This document shows positions 58,354 to 58,539 of a stretch of 58,539 nucleotides of DNA, piece by piece (the stretch's first letter is position 1; every line of letters starts with the position of its first letter). The notes under the pieces are model-generated. The model was not told where the DNA came from. It saw only the letters and a program-made list of their open reading frames with translations, and searched no databases. The stretch spans positions 1 to 58,539 of the forward strand of contig JAGCCX010000041.1 of assembly GCA_017651465.1 (NCBI GenBank), read 5' to 3'. The DNA is from Bacteroidales bacterium (GTDB lineage Bacteria; Bacteroidota; Bacteroidia; Bacteroidales; UBA932). The position numbers were made by a program, and so were the translations under genes.

Positions 58354-58539
58354 GGAGAACTATGATGTTCGTTCCCGGCAACAATCCGGGAATGATGGCT
58401 GACGCCCACATATACGGTCCCGATTCCATAATGCTTGACCTCGAGGACTCCGTAACGATGGCGGAAAAAGACGCCGCCCGCCTGCTGGTTCATAACGCAC
58501 TTAAATCGATCGACTTCGGCGGCACCGAAATGGTAGTCC
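58341..58539 (+). CDS. citE: Citrate lyase beta subunit, partial (cut by window end)
   Basis: Only the first 66 codons are present. They begin MERLRRTMMFVPGNNPGMMA and contain DSIMLDLEDSVTMAEKDAARL, the start of the HpcH/HpaI aldolase fold of CitE, which cleaves citryl-ACP to oxaloacetate. ATG at 58341 lies inside citD in another frame. No frameshift in the visible part. Confidence 0.9.
   Translation, partial: MERLRRTMMFVPGNNPGMMADAHIYGPDSIMLDLEDSVTMAEKDAARLLVHNALKSIDFGGTEMVV

Overview
The window comes from a Bacteroidales-type Gram-negative bacterium (phylum Bacteroidota) with moderately GC-rich, densely packed coding DNA. The evidence is a SusC/SusD outer-membrane pair, BACON and CarboxypepD_reg domains, many lipoproteins, lipid A/core sugar genes (heptose and KDO), RNase Y next to the ZapA neighbourhood, and promoters of the Bacteroidota type (TTTG, about 19 bases, TAnnTTTG). 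No phage, insertion sequence, CRISPR array or rRNA was seen. I cannot name the genus.

Layout. 1-1850: gmhA plus a fused heptose-1-phosphate nucleotidyltransferase/GmhB phosphatase. 1860-2660: a coiled-coil ZapB-like protein, zapA and a probable 6S RNA. 2680-12200 (minus): metallophosphoesterase lipoprotein, SusC, SusD and a BACON lipoprotein, sitting between zapA/6S and rny. 12375-14600: rny and an L,D-transpeptidase separated by a 30-bp perfect inverted repeat. 14610-19511 (minus): umuD-umuC-HD hydrolase, a 30-residue ORF, a Tat-type FAD oxidoreductase and a short FecCD-like permease. 19592-22246: GNAT, WYL regulator, serine hydrolase. 22236-26239 (minus): amidotransferase-like lipoprotein and a large MscS channel. 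26364-30342: nucleobase salvage operon (uraA, apt, Tsx-like outer-membrane protein, AzgA-type purine permease). 30335-32216: class A acid phosphatase and small lipoproteins. 32294-35035: AraC regulator divergent from an alpha/beta hydrolase plus cupin. 35155-37214: four overlapping ORFs, including an XRE regulator, behind a 14-bp inverted repeat. 37250-37650: tRNA-Cys and a candidate orphan sRNA. 37645-40300 (minus): DUF3467, KdsC, Maf and RluA proteins. 40355-49943: valS, tatA, tatC, ABC-F, DUF2807, bile-acid-symporter-like and DUF5722 glycosidase-like genes in one tight run. 50035-57735 (minus): M13 peptidase, VanX-type dipeptidase, serpin, esterase, glycosidase and uup in one overlapping run. 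57850-58539: tRNA-Ala(CGC), citD and the start of citE.

Themes. Envelope work dominates: core-sugar synthesis, peptidoglycan or dipeptide trimming (L,D-transpeptidase, VanX-like), outer-membrane uptake, Tat export with at least one probable Tat substrate, and nucleobase recovery through a dedicated outer-membrane channel and two inner-membrane permeases.

The least explained items are: an array of 24-bp palindromic units inserted in frame inside the alpha/beta hydrolase (33453-33651); a structured intergenic element present twice (14610-14727 and 49944-50017); a promoter-plus-terminator transcript with no gene (37541-37647); the XRE-led cluster of overlapping ORFs; and the many promoters whose -7 box lies only 4 to 7 bases before the ATG, which suggests leaderless messages. 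All calls are from reading the sequence; no database search was run.
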